This document shows, piece after piece, positions 8,686 through 20,751 of a DNA stretch of 64,000 nucleotides. The translations under genes were made by a program, and so were the position numbers. Where the stretch lies: contig NZ_CP006942.1 in NCBI RefSeq assembly GCF_000521605.1, forward strand, positions 1,054,001-1,118,000. The letters are read 5' to 3'. Below the pieces are notes generated by a model, which saw only the letters and a program-made list of their open reading frames with translations, had not been told where the DNA came from and searched no databases. Position 1 is the stretch's first letter; each line of letters opens with the position of its first letter. The stretch is from Mannheimia sp. USDA-ARS-USMARC-1261. GTDB lineage: Bacteria > Pseudomonadota > Gammaproteobacteria > Enterobacterales > Pasteurellaceae.

Positions 8686-10452
8686 ATGGAAAAACAACGC
8701 CAACGTGAATTGCAGAAATGGCTTAAAAGTCAGCAAAAAGTCATTAAAAAATATATGCACTTAAACGTACTGTTAGGGATATTCAGTAGTTTATTTATGA
8801 TTGGGCAGATGTGGCTATTGGCAACAATGCTACAAAAAATGATTGTAGAAAAACAGTCTCCCAACATTTTTATAAGCGAAATTGTTTTATTATTCGGCTG
8901 TTTTGCTGGCAGAGCATTATTGATTTTTCTGCGTGAGCGTGTGGGTTTTAAAGCCGGGCAGACATTACGTTTGCATCTTCGCAAGCAAATTTTAGCGAAG
9001 ATGGAAGCGGTTGGACCAATGAGCCTACAACAAAAACCGGCAGGTAGTTGGGCTACCTTAATGTTGGAACAAGTAGAAAATTTGCACAATTTCTATGCTC
9101 GTTATTTACCACAGCAATTTTTATCGTTAATTATACCGCTTGTGATCCTCTGTTTTGTCTTCCCAATCAACTTGGCGGCTGGTGTAATTCTGTTTGCCAC
9201 TATGCCGTTATTACCGCTATTTATGATTTTGGCAGGTATGAAAGCCGTTGAGGCAAATCAACGCAACATCGGTATTCTTTCTCGTATAAGTGGTCAATTT
9301 TTAGATAAATTGAAAGGCTTGGAAACCATTCGTTTATTTGGGCAAGCGGAAAAACAAACTGAGCAAATTTACCAAAGTACTGAAGATTTTCGCACCAGCA
9401 CGATGGACGTGTTAAAAATGGCATTTTTATCCTCTGCGGTGTTGGAGTTTTTTACCTCTGTATCCATTGCGGTAATGGCGGTTTATTTCGGCTTTATCTT
9501 TTTAGGTGAGCTGGATTTCGGCTATTACGGCACAGGCGTTAGCTTATTCATTGGCTTTTTCTGCTTAATGTTAGCCCCTGAATTTTATCAACCTATGCGT
9601 GAATTGGGTGTGTTCTATCACGATAAAGCAGCAGCAATCGGTGCGGCAGATAGCATTGAAGCCTTCCTAAAAGAGGAGGTAAAAACGCAATCGAATAATG
9701 TGCAAAAATCAATAGAAAATCGACCGCTTGTGATTGAAGCTCAAGAATGTGTAATTCTCTCGCCTCAAGGCAAAGCCTTAACACAGCCACTGAATTTCAA
9801 AATAAATCCACATCAACATATTGCGTTAGTCGGACAAAGTGGGGCAGGTAAGAGTTCGTTGATGAATATGTTGCTTGGTTTCTTGCCTTATGAAGGATCG
9901 GTTAAAATTAATGGTGCGGAATTGCGTGAACTGAATTTAACCGAATGGAGGTCGAAATTAGCGTGGGTAGGGCAGAATCCACAATTAATACGAGGCAGCT
10001 TAAAAGAGAACATTTTACTGGGCAACACAATCGCAACTGAAGCTGAAATTACGCAAGCCTTACGTTTATCGAAAGTGGACGAATTTGTCTCTCGTTTAGG
10101 TTTAGGACATCAGGTGCAAGATAGTAATATCGGTATTTCAGGTGGACAAGCCCAACGTATTGCGATTGCCAGAGCCTTGTTACGCCCATATGAATTATTG
10201 CTACTTGATGAACCAACAGCGAGCTTAGATATGGACTCCGAGCAGCAAGTGCTGGAAGCATTACACCATTTAAGCCGAGAGCAAACGACCTTGATGATTA
10301 CCCACCGAGTGGAAGATTTAACCCAATGCGATGAAATTTGGGTAATGAAACAAGGGCAGATTATCCAGAAAGGTAGCTTTAGTGAATTAGAACATACAGG
10401 CTTTTTTGCCGAATTATTGCGTAATGAATTAGTTCATCAGGGAGAAATCTAA
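8686..10452 (+). CDS. cydD: Thiol reductant ABC exporter subunit CydD
   Basis: CydD is one half of the heterodimeric inner-membrane ABC exporter CydDC, which moves glutathione/cysteine or handles heme and is required for cytochrome bd assembly. The 588-residue protein has six membrane helices in the first roughly 320 residues. The nucleotide-binding domain shows Walker A GQSGAGKSS (about residue 383), signature ISGGQAQRI and Walker B LLLLDEPTAS. The stop overlaps the cydC start (TAATG), so the two are coupled. No clear Shine-Dalgarno precedes the ATG because an uptake sequence occupies the leader. The family assignment is secure. Confidence 0.95.
   Translation: MEKQRQRELQKWLKSQQKVIKKYMHLNVLLGIFSSLFMIGQMWLLATMLQKMIVEKQSPNIFISEIVLLFGCFAGRALLIFLRERVGFKAGQTLRLHLRKQILAKMEAVGPMSLQQKPAGSWATLMLEQVENLHNFYARYLPQQFLSLIIPLVILCFVFPINLAAGVILFATMPLLPLFMILAGMKAVEANQRNIGILSRISGQFLDKLKGLETIRLFGQAEKQTEQIYQSTEDFRTSTMDVLKMAFLSSAVLEFFTSVSIAVMAVYFGFIFLGELDFGYYGTGVSLFIGFFCLMLAPEFYQPMRELGVFYHDKAAAIGAADSIEAFLKEEVKTQSNNVQKSIENRPLVIEAQECVILSPQGKALTQPLNFKINPHQHIALVGQSGAGKSSLMNMLLGFLPYEGSVKINGAELRELNLTEWRSKLAWVGQNPQLIRGSLKENILLGNTIATEAEITQALRLSKVDEFVSRLGLGHQVQDSNIGISGGQAQRIAIARALLRPYELLLLDEPTASLDMDSEQQVLEALHHLSREQTTLMITHRVEDLTQCDEIWVMKQGQIIQKGSFSELEHTGFFAELLRNELVHQGEI
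9723..9731 (-). repeat. DNA uptake signal sequence core within cydD
   Basis: ACCGCTTGT on the plus strand, in the linker before the ATPase domain (codes RPLVIE). Confidence 0.72.
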
Positions 10453-12119
10453 TGAAATCATTATTCCCATTCTTTTCTCTCTATCAAACTCATTTTGGGC
10501 GTTTGTTATTAGGTATTGTACTGGCAATTTTAGGTTTAGCGGCAAGTATTGGTTTATTAAGCCTATCAGGTTGGTTTTTAGCGGCTTCTTTTTTAGCGGC
10601 TAATGCGATTATTTTTAATTTCTTTTACCCTGCCGGAGGGGTAAGAGGCTTAGCGATTTTCCGTACCGCTTCACGCTACTTTGAAAAACTGGTTACACAC
10701 GATGCAACCTTCCGTGTGTTGGCAAACTTACGTGTGAGTGTATTTAAAAAGCTGATTCCACTTAGCCCAAGCGGTTTAAACCGTTTCAGAAATAGCGAAT
10801 TGTTGAACCGATTGGTTGCAGATGTAGATACGCTTGATACGCTTTATCTCAACCTTGTCTCACCCTTTGTGAGTGCGGTAATGATTATCCTGTTTATGGC
10901 AATTGGCTTGTCATTTGTTTCCGTACCATTAATGCTGATTATTTGTGGCACGCTACTGGCTTTGCTCATTGTTATCCCAACAGTGTTTTATCACTTAGGG
11001 TTGAAATTAGGGCGAGATGCTATCCAAAATCGAGCTAACTACCGTAGCCAATTTATTGAATGGGTGCAGTTGAATGCAGAATTTTTATTATTCGGCAATT
11101 TAAACCAAGCTGGTGAAAAATTGCAACAAACCGAACGCCAATGGCTCAATGCACAAAGCAAGGAGAGCCGACTTTCGGGGTTATCGAATAGCTTGTTAAT
11201 GCTTTCAAACGGTATTTTGACTTGTGTTGTGATCTACTTGGCTTCTACTGCAATTAATGTGCCAACAGCGAAATACCCTGAAGCCTTAATTGCATTGGTG
11301 GTTTTCTGTGTAATGGCATCAGCTGAAATTCTTACCCCAATCGGCATCGCATTTTTACATCTAGGGCAAGTGATTACTGCCGCAGAACGCATTAATGAAA
11401 TTACTGAGCAGCAGCCAAGTGTACAATTTAATGGCACGGCACAATGGCAAAATTTAGTGAAAAATCAACCGCTTGTACGCTTTGAAAATGTTAATTTTGC
11501 GTATTTGAATGGCGAGCAGCAAGTATTAAATAATCTCTCTTTTGAAGTGCTAAAAGGGCAAAAAGTTGCGATTTTAGGTAAAACAGGAAGCGGAAAATCC
11601 ACTATTTTTCAATTATTAAACCGCAATTATGACCCAACAAGCGGTCAAATTTGGCTTAATAATTGCAAAATTGAAGATTTCTCGGAAAATATTTTGCGTT
11701 CAAAATTAGTTACCTTAAGCCAGCGTGTGCATATTTTCAGCCAAACGTTGCGTGATAATTTATTAATGGGAAACGCAACAGCCACCGATGAGCAAATGAT
11801 TGACGTCGTGCAAAAAGTCGGCTTAGGCTACTTACTTGAAACTGAAGGGTTAAAACTTTGGCTCGGCGAAGGAGGCAGACCGCTTTCAGGGGGAGAACAA
11901 CGCCGCTTAGGGCTTGCTCGTTTATTACTAAGTTCAGCTGAGTTAGTGCTACTAGATGAACCAACCGAAGGGCTAGATCGTGAAACCGAACAGCAGATCT
12001 TAAATCTCATTCTAACTCACTGTGCAGAAAGAACATTACTGATGATTACCCACAGACAAAGTGGATTGGATAAATTTGATCTGGTTTATCGAATGGACAA
12101 TGGGCGATTGGTTGGATAA
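10452..12119 (+). CDS. cydC: Thiol reductant ABC exporter subunit CydC
   Basis: CydC is the partner of CydD in the CydDC exporter that supports periplasmic redox balance and cytochrome bd maturation. It has 555 residues, with an N-terminal six-helix membrane domain containing the family segment SLSGWFLAASFLA. The ATPase domain has Walker A GKTGSGKST (about residue 376), signature LSGGEQRRL, Walker B LVLLDEPTEG and switch histidine MITHR. It overlaps cydD by one base. Two uptake sequences lie in the linker and ATPase region. No terminator is obvious after it, and the hicAB promoter region follows. Confidence 0.95.
   Translation: MKSLFPFFSLYQTHFGRLLLGIVLAILGLAASIGLLSLSGWFLAASFLAANAIIFNFFYPAGGVRGLAIFRTASRYFEKLVTHDATFRVLANLRVSVFKKLIPLSPSGLNRFRNSELLNRLVADVDTLDTLYLNLVSPFVSAVMIILFMAIGLSFVSVPLMLIICGTLLALLIVIPTVFYHLGLKLGRDAIQNRANYRSQFIEWVQLNAEFLLFGNLNQAGEKLQQTERQWLNAQSKESRLSGLSNSLLMLSNGILTCVVIYLASTAINVPTAKYPEALIALVVFCVMASAEILTPIGIAFLHLGQVITAAERINEITEQQPSVQFNGTAQWQNLVKNQPLVRFENVNFAYLNGEQQVLNNLSFEVLKGQKVAILGKTGSGKSTIFQLLNRNYDPTSGQIWLNNCKIEDFSENILRSKLVTLSQRVHIFSQTLRDNLLMGNATATDEQMIDVVQKVGLGYLLETEGLKLWLGEGGRPLSGGEQRRLGLARLLLSSAELVLLDEPTEGLDRETEQQILNLILTHCAERTLLMITHRQSGLDKFDLVYRMDNGRLVG
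11468..11476 (-). repeat. DNA uptake signal sequence core within cydC
   Basis: ACCGCTTGT on the plus strand at the start of the CydC ATPase domain (codes QPLVRF), at the same place as the one in CydD. Confidence 0.72.
11637..11645 (+). repeat. DNA uptake signal sequence core within cydC
   Basis: ACAAGCGGT followed by CAAATTTGG, coding TSGQIW just after Walker A. Confidence 0.72.
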
Positions 12120-12214
12120 TTATTTTTGTGATGTGGATCGAAAAGTGAGGTTTCTACAGTTGTTTATAACATATTAAAACGAGAGACTATTAATAAATTG
12201 TTGTAATTGTCACT

Positions 12215-12237
12215 AATAGAGTTATAGTAACTCTATT
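12215..12237. promoter_or_regulatory. Palindromic operator candidate for hicAB
   Basis: A perfect inverted repeat, AATAGAGTTA then TAG then its complement TAACTCTATT, ends 19 bases before the hicA start. HicB antitoxins with a DNA-binding C-terminus repress their own promoter by binding such palindromes. Binding here is inferred from position and symmetry. Confidence 0.65.
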
Positions 12238-12256
12238 AAACCTAGACGAGGCATTT

Positions 12257-12439
12257 ATGGATAGTCGAAGTTTAGTAAAATTAATCGTTGCAGACGGTTG
12301 GTTTTTAGTTGGAATTAAAGGTAGTCATCATCAATATAAACACTCAACTAAAAAAGGTCGTGTAACGTTTCCTCATCCGAAAAAAGATTTACCTACTGCG
12401 ACAGTTAAGTCAATATTAAAACAAGCTGGTCTGGAATAG
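12257..12439 (+). CDS. hicA: HicA-family mRNA interferase toxin
   Basis: HicA toxins are small double-stranded RNA-binding-like folds that cleave mRNA or tmRNA without needing the ribosome. The 60-residue product matches the family in length. It has the core pattern GSHHQYKH with the catalytic histidine (His24/25), then VTFPHPKKDL and a C-terminal helix SILKQAGL. A GAGG ribosome site lies seven bases before the ATG. The toxin gene precedes its antitoxin, with 21 bases between, as is usual for hicAB. Both genes look intact, so the module is probably functional. Confidence 0.92.
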   Translation: MDSRSLVKLIVADGWFLVGIKGSHHQYKHSTKKGRVTFPHPKKDLPTATVKSILKQAGLE

Positions 12440-12460
12440 TTTAAGCTATTAAGGAGTAAA

Positions 12461-12874
12461 ATGATGTTATATCCTATTGCAATTGAAATAGGGAATGAAA
12501 AACCATCCTATGGAGTCATTGTTCCTGATGTGAAAGGCTGTTTTTCAGCAGGAGATACATTAGAAGAGGCTTTTAATAATGCTAAAGAGGCTATTTTATT
12601 CCATATTGAAACATTAATTGAAGATGGTGAAGTTATCCCACAACCGACAGCACTTGAAAATCATAAAAATAATCCTGAATACAAAGATTTTATTTTCGCT
12701 TTAGTAGATGTAGATTTAACTCATTTAATGGGAAAAACTGAAAAAATCAATGTGACTTTACCGTCATTACTCATTCGCCGTATTGATGAGTTTGTTGCTA
12801 AAAATCCAGTGTATAAAACCCGAAGCGGTTTTTTAGCTCAAGTGGCAAGTGAACGTATTTTAACAAATTACTAG
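12461..12874 (+). CDS. hicB: HicB-family antitoxin
   Basis: HicB binds and blocks HicA and represses the operon. The 137-residue protein has an N-terminal partial RNase H-like domain (YPIAIEIGNEKPSYGVIVPD, then GCFSAGDTLEEAFNNAKEAI), typical of HicB. The C-terminus (about 95-135, INVTLPSLLIRRIDEFV) looks like a ribbon-helix-helix DNA-binding domain, which fits the palindrome upstream of hicA. Two ATG codons lie side by side at the start. I chose the first, seven bases after AGGAG. It is co-transcribed with hicA. Confidence 0.92.
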   Translation: MMLYPIAIEIGNEKPSYGVIVPDVKGCFSAGDTLEEAFNNAKEAILFHIETLIEDGEVIPQPTALENHKNNPEYKDFIFALVDVDLTHLMGKTEKINVTLPSLLIRRIDEFVAKNPVYKTRSGFLAQVASERILTNY

Positions 12875-12885
12875 CGTTTTGAAAT

Positions 12886-12923
12886 TAAGGCATTTATCTT
12901 TTTCTCTCGGTAAATGCTTTTTA
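12886..12923 (+). terminator. Probable terminator after hicB
   Basis: A stem GGCATTTA...TAAATGCT of seven to eight pairs with a long loop is followed by TTTTTA. It is moderate in strength. Confidence 0.5.
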
Positions 12924-12990
12924 CCATTCAAAAGAAAGCTAAAAAATGCTATATTCTCCCTCAATTTTGAAATAAGACTGATTTTATAAA

Positions 12991-13620
12991 ATGGCAGATT
13001 ATCACGATATTACTATTGCGTATGCAGGCGTATGCCAAGCGGCGAATTTAGTGCAGCAATTTGCACATAAAGGCACGGCAGATAGAGATGCGTTTAGGCA
13101 ATCTATGCGTAGCTTATTAGTTACTCAGCCCGAAACTACGCTAAGTGTATTTGGCGATGACCTTTCTCATCTCAAAATGGGGTTGGAAACGGCATTATCT
13201 CAAACAGGTGGCGGCAATGGTAAGCTAGATACTGAAGTCGGGCGTTATTGGATAAGCCTGATTGCTCTTAGTCAAAAATTAGATAAAAAACCTGAAGCCA
13301 AACAACAACTAGCCCAGCGTTTACAACAAATTGAACGCCAATTGCCATTATATGAAGATGATGTTTTAGCCGATCAAATGATTGCTAATTTAGCCGCAAT
13401 TTACAGTGATATTATCAGCCCGTTAGGCACGAAAATTCACGTGATGGGAATGCAAGATTACTTGGTTCGTCCTGATATTCAACACAAAATTCGAGCCTCC
13501 TTACTTGCCGGTATTCGTGCTGCGATTTTATGGCAACAGGTGGGTGGTAGTCGCTGGCAATTTTTATTTTCACGCAAGAAAATTTTTAACCAAGCTCAAC
13601 AGCTTTATCGTCAAATTTAA
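12991..13620 (+). CDS. hflD: High frequency lysogenization protein HflD
   Basis: HflD is a membrane-associated helical protein first known for interacting with phage lambda CII. Its normal cellular role is not well defined. The 209-residue product matches the family length and begins with the typical DITIAYAGVCQAANLVQQFA. It has conserved GRYWISLIALSQKL and the C-terminal IRASLLAGIRAAILWQQVGGSRWQ. It sits 33 bases upstream of purB, the arrangement found in other gammaproteobacteria, so the pair is likely co-transcribed. Confidence 0.93.
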   Translation: MADYHDITIAYAGVCQAANLVQQFAHKGTADRDAFRQSMRSLLVTQPETTLSVFGDDLSHLKMGLETALSQTGGGNGKLDTEVGRYWISLIALSQKLDKKPEAKQQLAQRLQQIERQLPLYEDDVLADQMIANLAAIYSDIISPLGTKIHVMGMQDYLVRPDIQHKIRASLLAGIRAAILWQQVGGSRWQFLFSRKKIFNQAQQLYRQI

Positions 13621-13650
13621 CCGAACATTTATTATTTTGGAGAACACTAA

Positions 13651-15021
<1,371 letters not shown>

Positions 15022-15032
15022 AATTTAACGCA

Positions 15033-15060
15033 AAAAAGACCGCTTGCAAGCGGTCTTTTT
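15033..15060. terminator. USS-derived terminator after purB
   Basis: A fully palindromic 28-bp element: AAAAAGACCGCTTG then its complement ending in TTTTT. It is two uptake cores head to head with no spacer, and can end transcription in either direction. Confidence 0.85.
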
Positions 15061-15087
15061 CTGATCCTTTTTTGCAAAGGAAATAAT

Positions 15088-15849
15088 ATGAAACAGGCAA
15101 ATAGACATAAAAGAATTATTGAGCTCGTTAATCAGCTGGGGTATGTCAGCACGGAAGAGCTAGTGGCTCAAATGAATGTGAGTCCACAAACAATTCGTCG
15201 TGATTTAAATGAGATGGCAGAAAATAATCTCATTCGCCGCCATCACGGTGGAGCTGCTGCCCCCTCTAACACCGAAAACAGTGATTATACGCACCGTAAG
15301 CAATTTTTCTCTCAAGAGAAGAATGCGATTGCTCAACAAGTAGCAAAGCTTATTCCGAACGGGGCATCTGTATTTTTAGATATTGGTACAACATCAGAAG
15401 CTGTTGCATTGGCACTACTTTCACATAAAAATTTAAAAGTAGTAACGAATAATCTGAATGCAGCACATATTTTAATGAAAAATCCGGATTGCCAAATTAC
15501 CGTTGCAGGGGGGAATTTACGAAGCGATGGTGGATTAATTGGCGAAGAAACGGTGCGTTTTATCAATCAATTCCGTTTAGATTTCGGTATTTTAGGTATT
15601 AGTGCGGTAGATTTAGACGGCTCAATGCTGGATTATGATTATCACGAAGTACAGGTAAAAAGAGCATTAATGGAATGCTCCAGACAGGTTCTATTGGTTA
15701 CTGACCACTCAAAATTCAGCCGTAATGCGATGGTTCGTTTGGGGAATGTGAAAGAAGTAAATTATTTGTTTACAGATACTGATTTGCCGTTAGAATTACA
15801 AAATCATTTAAGTCAATCAGACGTTATCGTTAAAATTTGTAATGAATAA
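15088..15849 (+). CDS. glpR: DeoR-family transcriptional repressor GlpR
   Basis: GlpR represses glycerol 3-phosphate catabolism genes and releases DNA when it binds glycerol 3-phosphate. The 253-residue protein has the N-terminal DeoR helix-turn-helix (about 6-60, GYVSTEELV...[20 protein letters not shown]) followed by HHGGAA. The sensor domain contains [26 protein letters not shown] and the GlpR-like [11 protein letters not shown] and [21 protein letters not shown] precedes the ATG. Its last eight bases overlap ubiA in another frame, which suggests coupling. No glycerol genes are nearby, so its targets lie elsewhere. Confidence 0.9.
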   Translation: MKQANRHKRIIELVNQLGYVSTEELVAQMNVSPQTIRRDLNEMAENNLIRRHHGGAAAPSNTENSDYTHRKQFFSQEKNAIAQQVAKLIPNGASVFLDIGTTSEAVALALLSHKNLKVVTNNLNAAHILMKNPDCQITVAGGNLRSDGGLIGEETVRFINQFRLDFGILGISAVDLDGSMLDYDYHEVQVKRALMECSRQVLLVTDHSKFSRNAMVRLGNVKEVNYLFTDTDLPLELQNHLSQSDVIVKICNE

Positions 15850-16717
15850 AGGCAGTTTTTTCTCTAAACAAAAATGGATTGCATATGCTCAATTAATGCG
15901 GTTCGATAAGCCCATCGGCACACTGTTATTGCTTCACCCAACGTTATGGGCGTTATTTGTGGCATCTGACGGAATGCCGCCACTTTCTATTTTGCTGATT
16001 TTTACACTTGGTGTAATAGTAATGCGTGCGGCAGGTTGTGTGATTAATGATTATGCAGATAGAGAGATTGACGGACACGTCAAACGTACTTCGCAACGCC
16101 CGCTCGCTACAGGGCGAGTTTCGACGACTGAGGCGAAAATCATTTTTGCGATTTTGTTACTAATGGCATTTGGGCTGGATTTGTTGCTCAACCGTTACGC
16201 CTTTTTGCTTTCGTTTGTTGCAGTGTTTTTGGCGGTGGTTTATCCCTTTATGAAACGCTTTACTCATTTGCCGCAAGTGGTTTTGGGAATGGCGTTTGGT
16301 TGGGCTATCCCGATGGCATTTGGGGCGGTAAGTGAAGCTCTTCCATTAGAATGTTGGTTGTTGTTTTTCGCCAATCTCGCTTGGACAGTCGCTTATGATA
16401 CCCAATATGCAATGGTGGATCGTGATGATGACTTGCGAATTGGGGTGAAATCCACCGCCATTTTATTTGCCCAATACGATAATAAAATTATTGCACTCTT
16501 ACAGTTTATTACTTTGATATTATTGACTTTAGTCGGCATTGTACAAGAGTATAATATTGGTTATTTCATCGTATTAGCATTAAGTGCAACACTGTTTATC
16601 TATCAATGCTGGCTCACTAAAAAACGAGAACGCAGCGAATGTTTTAAAGCATTCTTGAATAACCATTATTTCGGTTTAGGCGTGTTTGCTGCGATTTTGG
16701 TGGGGATTTATTTTTAA
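15842..16717 (+). CDS. ubiA: 4-hydroxybenzoate octaprenyltransferase
   Basis: UbiA is an integral inner-membrane prenyltransferase that attaches the polyprenyl tail to 4-hydroxybenzoate in ubiquinone synthesis. The 291-residue protein has eight to nine membrane helices. The first aspartate-rich motif is [15 protein letters not shown] (about residues 68-82) and the second is [12 protein letters not shown], both for Mg-pyrophosphate binding. [20 protein letters not shown] at the N-terminus is diagnostic for the 4-hydroxybenzoate group. It overlaps the end of glpR by eight bases and is followed by an uptake-sequence stem-loop. Confidence 0.95.
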   Translation: MNKGSFFSKQKWIAYAQLMRFDKPIGTLLLLHPTLWALFVASDGMPPLSILLIFTLGVIVMRAAGCVINDYADREIDGHVKRTSQRPLATGRVSTTEAKIIFAILLLMAFGLDLLLNRYAFLLSFVAVFLAVVYPFMKRFTHLPQVVLGMAFGWAIPMAFGAVSEALPLECWLLFFANLAWTVAYDTQYAMVDRDDDLRIGVKSTAILFAQYDNKIIALLQFITLILLTLVGIVQEYNIGYFIVLALSATLFIYQCWLTKKRERSECFKAFLNNHYFGLGVFAAILVGIYF

Positions 16718-16756
16718 TCTCTCTAATCGGACGAATAATCATCGCCTCACATCATC

Positions 16757-19321
<2,565 letters not shown>

Positions 19322-19322
19322 T

Positions 19323-19350
19323 AAAAAGTCCGCTATATGCGGACTTTTTT
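19323..19350 (+). terminator. Intrinsic terminator after gyrB
   Basis: The stem AGTCCGC/GCGGACT (19327-19333 and 19339-19345) with loop TATAT is flanked by an A-run and a T6 run. It also serves the convergent dinI-like gene. Confidence 0.9.
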
Positions 19351-19360
19351 GTATCAAGAT

Positions 19361-19612
19361 TTAATCATCAAGGAGAAATGGATCGTCCCATATTTCTTCT
19401 AAAAAGGCTAAAAATTCCTCTCTCTCGTCGCCTTTAAAGCCTGATACATCAAAGCCGGACGAACTAGAAAATCGCACTCTTATATTCACATCTGAAAACT
19501 TTTCGGCAATCCGATCCGGAAGTCGTTGAGTAAGCTTCTCTATTGTTTTTTCTTGCTCGGCAAGTCTTTTTTTATCGTGCTCTTTAACAAAGCGTATATC
19601 AAGTGTTTTCAT
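19361..19612 (-). CDS. DinI-like SOS-regulated protein
   Basis: This 83-residue protein resembles the DinI family, small acidic proteins that bind RecA filaments and modulate the SOS response. The C-terminal half fits the DinI fold: ERIAEKFSD-like helix, VNIRVRFSSSSGFDVSGF strands, then the helix REEFLAFLEEIWDD ending in an acidic tail. The N-terminal 25 residues (KEHDKKRLAEQEKTIEKL) are a helical extension not seen in E. coli DinI. A near-consensus LexA box lies just upstream, which independently supports SOS control. GGTGAG precedes the ATG. The exact family member is uncertain, but the SOS link is well supported. Confidence 0.82.
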   Translation of the reverse strand: MKTLDIRFVKEHDKKRLAEQEKTIEKLTQRLPDRIAEKFSDVNIRVRFSSSSGFDVSGFKGDEREEFLAFLEEIWDDPFLLDD

Positions 19613-19631
19613 AATATTCTCACCATATTAA

Positions 19632-19647
19632 CTGGTTTTAAATACAG
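19632..19647 (-). promoter_or_regulatory. LexA (SOS) box upstream of the dinI-like gene
   Basis: On the minus strand it reads TACTGTATTTAAAACCAG, that is CTGT-N8-CCAG. This is one base from the LexA consensus CTGT-N8-ACAG and close in form to the E. coli dinI box. It is 20 bases upstream of the start codon, next to a TATACT-like -10. Confidence 0.85.
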
Positions 19648-19725
19648 TATAATGAGTGAGAATTTTGATGTCAATAAAATGGTGTAATAATTTACAGTGT
19701 TTTTTAATAAAATAGCTTTTATTCT

Positions 19726-20688
19726 TTAAGCATTAGCCAAAATAACCGCTCGCTTCGGTGCCAGGTAGCCTTCAATGGTTTTACTATGATCGTTAGGATC
19801 TAAGAAATCCACTAAACTCTCATTTTCCAACCAATCGGTTTTTCGTTGCTCTTCAAGGGTAGTAATGGCTTCATCAACACAACGTACATTCTTAAAGCCT
19901 ACTTTTTCCAACCAATTAATCAGAGCTGGTACAGAAGGAATGAAATAGACGTTTTTCATTTTTGCATAACGGTCAGCTGGCACTAAAACATCATTCACAT
20001 CACCGTCAATCACTAAGGTTTCCAATACTAATTCTCCGCCTTTTACAAGCTGAGCTTTGAGCTGAGAAAGGTGGTCGAGTGGTGATTTACGATGATAAAG
20101 TACGCCCATAGAAAAGACGGTATCAAAAGCGGCAAGTGGTTGCATTTGTTCGATACCGAGCGGAATGAGATTTGCTCGTCTATCATTGCCGAGTAGTTTT
20201 CTTACCGCTTCAAATTGACAGAGGAAAAGTTCGGTTGGGTCAATGCCTACCACCATTTTTGCCCCTTCGCCCACCATTCGCCACATATGATAACCGCTGC
20301 CACAACCAACGTCTAAAATCGTTCTTCCTTCAAGTGGAGCAAGGTGAGGTAATACACGATCCCATTTGAAATCGGAACGCCATTCAGTGTCAATATGGAT
20401 ACCGTGCAAGTGGTACGGACCTTTACGCCAAGGCATCAGCTGTTTTAAGTGATGGGTAATTTGCTTGATTTCGCCCTCAGATAACGGCTGGGTTGGAATG
20501 GATTCCACCTTATCTTTTAGGTTGATACAAGCGGTTGAATTTGGTAAAAAATCTGCAACTTTTGCCCATTTTGCATAATCAGCGTGGGTGGTTTTTTCCC
20601 ATTGTTTTAATTGCAAGGGTAAGGTTTCAAGCCAAGCAGATAGGGAAGTCGTTGCAATTTGTTGATAAAAAGGACGGAAGTTGATCAT
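19726..20688 (-). CDS. cmoB: tRNA U34 carboxymethyltransferase CmoB
   Basis: CmoB transfers the carboxymethyl group from carboxy-S-adenosylmethionine to 5-hydroxyuridine at tRNA wobble position 34, giving cmo5U. The 320-residue protein starts [20 protein letters not shown]. It has an N-terminal helical region, [25 protein letters not shown], the SAM-fold motif [15 protein letters not shown] (about residues 125-139), and [17 protein letters not shown]. The length matches E. coli CmoB (323). cmoA, often adjacent elsewhere, is not next to it. A terminator separates it from ycaO upstream. Confidence 0.95.
   Translation of the reverse strand: MINFRPFYQQIATTSLSAWLETLPLQLKQWEKTTHADYAKWAKVADFLPNSTACINLKDKVESIPTQPLSEGEIKQITHHLKQLMPWRKGPYHLHGIHIDTEWRSDFKWDRVLPHLAPLEGRTILDVGCGSGYHMWRMVGEGAKMVVGIDPTELFLCQFEAVRKLLGNDRRANLIPLGIEQMQPLAAFDTVFSMGVLYHRKSPLDHLSQLKAQLVKGGELVLETLVIDGDVNDVLVPADRYAKMKNVYFIPSVPALINWLEKVGFKNVRCVDEAITTLEEQRKTDWLENESLVDFLDPNDHSKTIEGYLAPKRAVILANA
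20527..20535 (+). repeat. DNA uptake signal sequence within cmoB
   Basis: ACAAGCGGT followed after 16 bp by TCTGCAAC, a degenerate second arm. Confidence 0.72.
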
Positions 20689-20714
20689 TGGAATTAAACT
20701 TGTTGTTAGAAAAA

Positions 20715-20745
20715 TCCCTCTTTCCTTTTAATGGGAAAGAGGGGG
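20715..20745 (-). terminator. Terminator between ycaO and cmoB
   Basis: On the minus strand a 10-bp stem (CCCTCTTTCC and its complement, 7-base loop) is followed by ATTTTTC. It ends ycaO transcription before cmoB. Confidence 0.75.
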
Positions 20746-20751
20746 GATAAA

